Position numbers and translations under genes: made by a program. Of a DNA stretch of 5,834 nt, positions 5,187-5,834 are shown in pieces. The stretch lies in assembly GCA_046728935.1 (NCBI GenBank), contig JBKPFS010000099.1, forward strand, positions 1 to 5,834, given 5' to 3'. The notes under the pieces were generated by a model, which was not told the DNA's origin, did not search any database, and saw only the letters and a program-made list of their open reading frames with translations. The number at the start of each line of letters is the position of its first letter. The stretch's first letter is position 1. Origin of the DNA: DATAFO01 sp046728935 (GTDB lineage Bacteria; Actinomycetota; Thermoleophilia; Solirubrobacterales; 70-9).

Positions 5187-5191
5187 AGAGG
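5187..5191 (+). promoter_or_regulatory. Shine-Dalgarno site for the solute-binding lipoprotein
   Basis: AGAGG lies 6 bases before ATG 5198. A second purine run, AAGGA, touches the ATG directly and is too close to serve. The site supports the ATG as start, with the signal peptide beginning at once. Confidence 0.5.
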
Positions 5192-5197
5192 CAAGGA

Positions 5198-5834
5198 ATG
5201 ACGAGGAAGCGGTTGTGGTTGGTGCTTGCAGTTTCGGCCGTGCTCGCGGCGGGGATCGTCGCGGCAGGCTGCGGGGATGACGACGACGATGGTGGTGGTG
5301 GTGGCGAGGACCTCGGGCTGATCACCGAGGGCACGATGTTCATCGGCATCGACTCCCCGTACCCCCCGTTCGACCAGGGCCAGCCGCCCAACGTCTCCGG
5401 CTACGACGTCGACGTGCTCAACGCGATCGCCGACAAGCTCGGAGTCGCGACCGAGTACCAGGACACAGGATTCGCGACGATCTTCCGCGACGTGGCCGCG
5501 GGTCAGTTCGACACCGCCGCCGCGGCGTCGACGATCAAGCCGGGGCGCGAGAAGCAGGTTGACTTCACCGACCCCTATTACGCGAGCGCGACTGCGCTCG
5601 TGGTGGCGGAGGGCTCGGACATCGCCACCGTGGACGACCTGAGCGGCAAGATCGTGGGGACCCAGGACGGAACCATCCAGGAGGACTTCGCCAACGAGGA
5701 GACCGACGCCGCGGAGGTCCGCGGATTCCCGGAGGGCACGAACGCCCTCTCCTCGCTCCTCACTGGAGCGGTGGACGCGGCGCTGATCGATGAGGCCGTC
5801 GCCGCCGACGCGCTCGAGAAGCAGGGCGGTATGG
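5198..5834 (+). CDS. Polar amino-acid ABC transporter solute-binding lipoprotein, family 3 (partial, 3' end missing)
   Basis: The window holds 212 codons; the family is usually about 260-280 residues, so roughly the last quarter is outside. The N terminus is a lipoprotein signal: MTRKR, a hydrophobic run to residue 23, and the lipobox AAGC with C25 as the lipidated residue. A flexible Asp5-Gly5 linker (27-36) follows, so the protein would be tethered to the outer face of the membrane. The SBP_bac_3 domain starts at about 45, with the hallmarks IDSPYPPF (51-58), GYDVDVLNAIADKLG (68-82), FDTAAAASTIKPGREKQVDF (104-123), DPYY, LSGKIVGTQDGT (148-159) and VDAALIDEAVA (192-202). R117 and D198 are placed to bind the ligand's carboxylate and amino groups. 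Permease and ATPase genes would be expected just downstream. The ligand is not determinable; cystine or another sulfur amino acid is a guess based only on cysM next door. Confidence 0.93.
   Translation, partial: MTRKRLWLVLAVSAVLAAGIVAAGCGDDDDDGGGGGEDLGLITEGTMFIGIDSPYPPFDQGQPPNVSGYDVDVLNAIADKLGVATEYQDTGFATIFRDVAAGQFDTAAAASTIKPGREKQVDFTDPYYASATALVVAEGSDIATVDDLSGKIVGTQDGTIQEDFANEETDAAEVRGFPEGTNALSSLLTGAVDAALIDEAVAADALEKQGGM

Noticed and set aside
3078..5201. A 707-codon plus-strand open frame
   Set aside because: It runs antisense to cysM, the VOC gene and the Qng1-like gene. Its product is Arg/Pro/Ala/Asp low-complexity of the kind made by GC-rich shadow frames, while the minus-strand proteins have recognisable motifs.
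5275..5306. GAC/GGT triplet run as a microsatellite repeat
   Set aside because: It encodes the Asp/Gly linker normally found after the lipobox in actinobacterial lipoproteins; no independent repeat function is needed.

Overview
The window is very GC-rich with strong G/C bias at third codon positions. Its gene content points to a high-GC Actinomycetota, most likely the Thermoleophilia/Solirubrobacterales group. The evidence is a Mec-type JAMM peptidase together with a mycobacterial-type CysM, GTG starts, apparently leaderless promoters, and a basic Ig-like surface-protein tail of a kind I associate with that group. The lineage is an inference from style, not from a marker gene.

Layout, left to right. 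(1) 1-342, plus strand: the C-terminal end of a secreted or surface protein with an Ig-like two-cysteine module. (2) 339-1245, minus strand: a two-gene operon in which a JAMM metallopeptidase (Mec-like) is followed, with an 11-base overlap, by a zinc-ribbon/DUF2007/one-TM protein. (3) 1246-1372: a divergent control region with a 30-bp palindrome over the -35 box of the next gene. (4) 1373-2903, plus strand: a GntR-type regulator with an unusual coiled-coil and C-terminal domain, a possible small ORF, and a three-helix membrane protein. (5) 2920-5093, minus strand: a compact operon of cysM, a VOC-fold protein and a protein resembling the queuosine-salvage glycosylase family. (6) 5094-5197: a second divergent intergenic region. 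(7) 5198-5834, plus strand: a lipoprotein solute-binding protein of a polar amino-acid ABC transporter, cut by the window edge.

The functional thread is cysteine. In Mycobacterium tuberculosis, CysM adds sulfide carried as a thiocarboxylate on the small protein CysO to O-phosphoserine, and Mec then cuts cysteine off CysO. Both enzymes are recognisable here, with catalytic residues intact and the CysM arginine linked to phosphoserine use conserved. They lie in separate operons about 2.9 kb apart, and no CysO-like gene is present between them. The divergent amino-acid-binding lipoprotein could take up a related amino acid, but its ligand cannot be read from the sequence.

I do not see a wholly new multi-gene system. 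The points most worth a second look are the zinc-ribbon membrane protein coupled to Mec, the queuosine-salvage-like protein in the cysM operon, the apparent autoregulatory operator of a leaderless GntR gene, and the GntR C-terminal domain with its atypical tail. I saw no RNA genes, mobile elements, CRISPR arrays or convincing intrinsic terminators. No gene-free stretch exceeds 130 bases.
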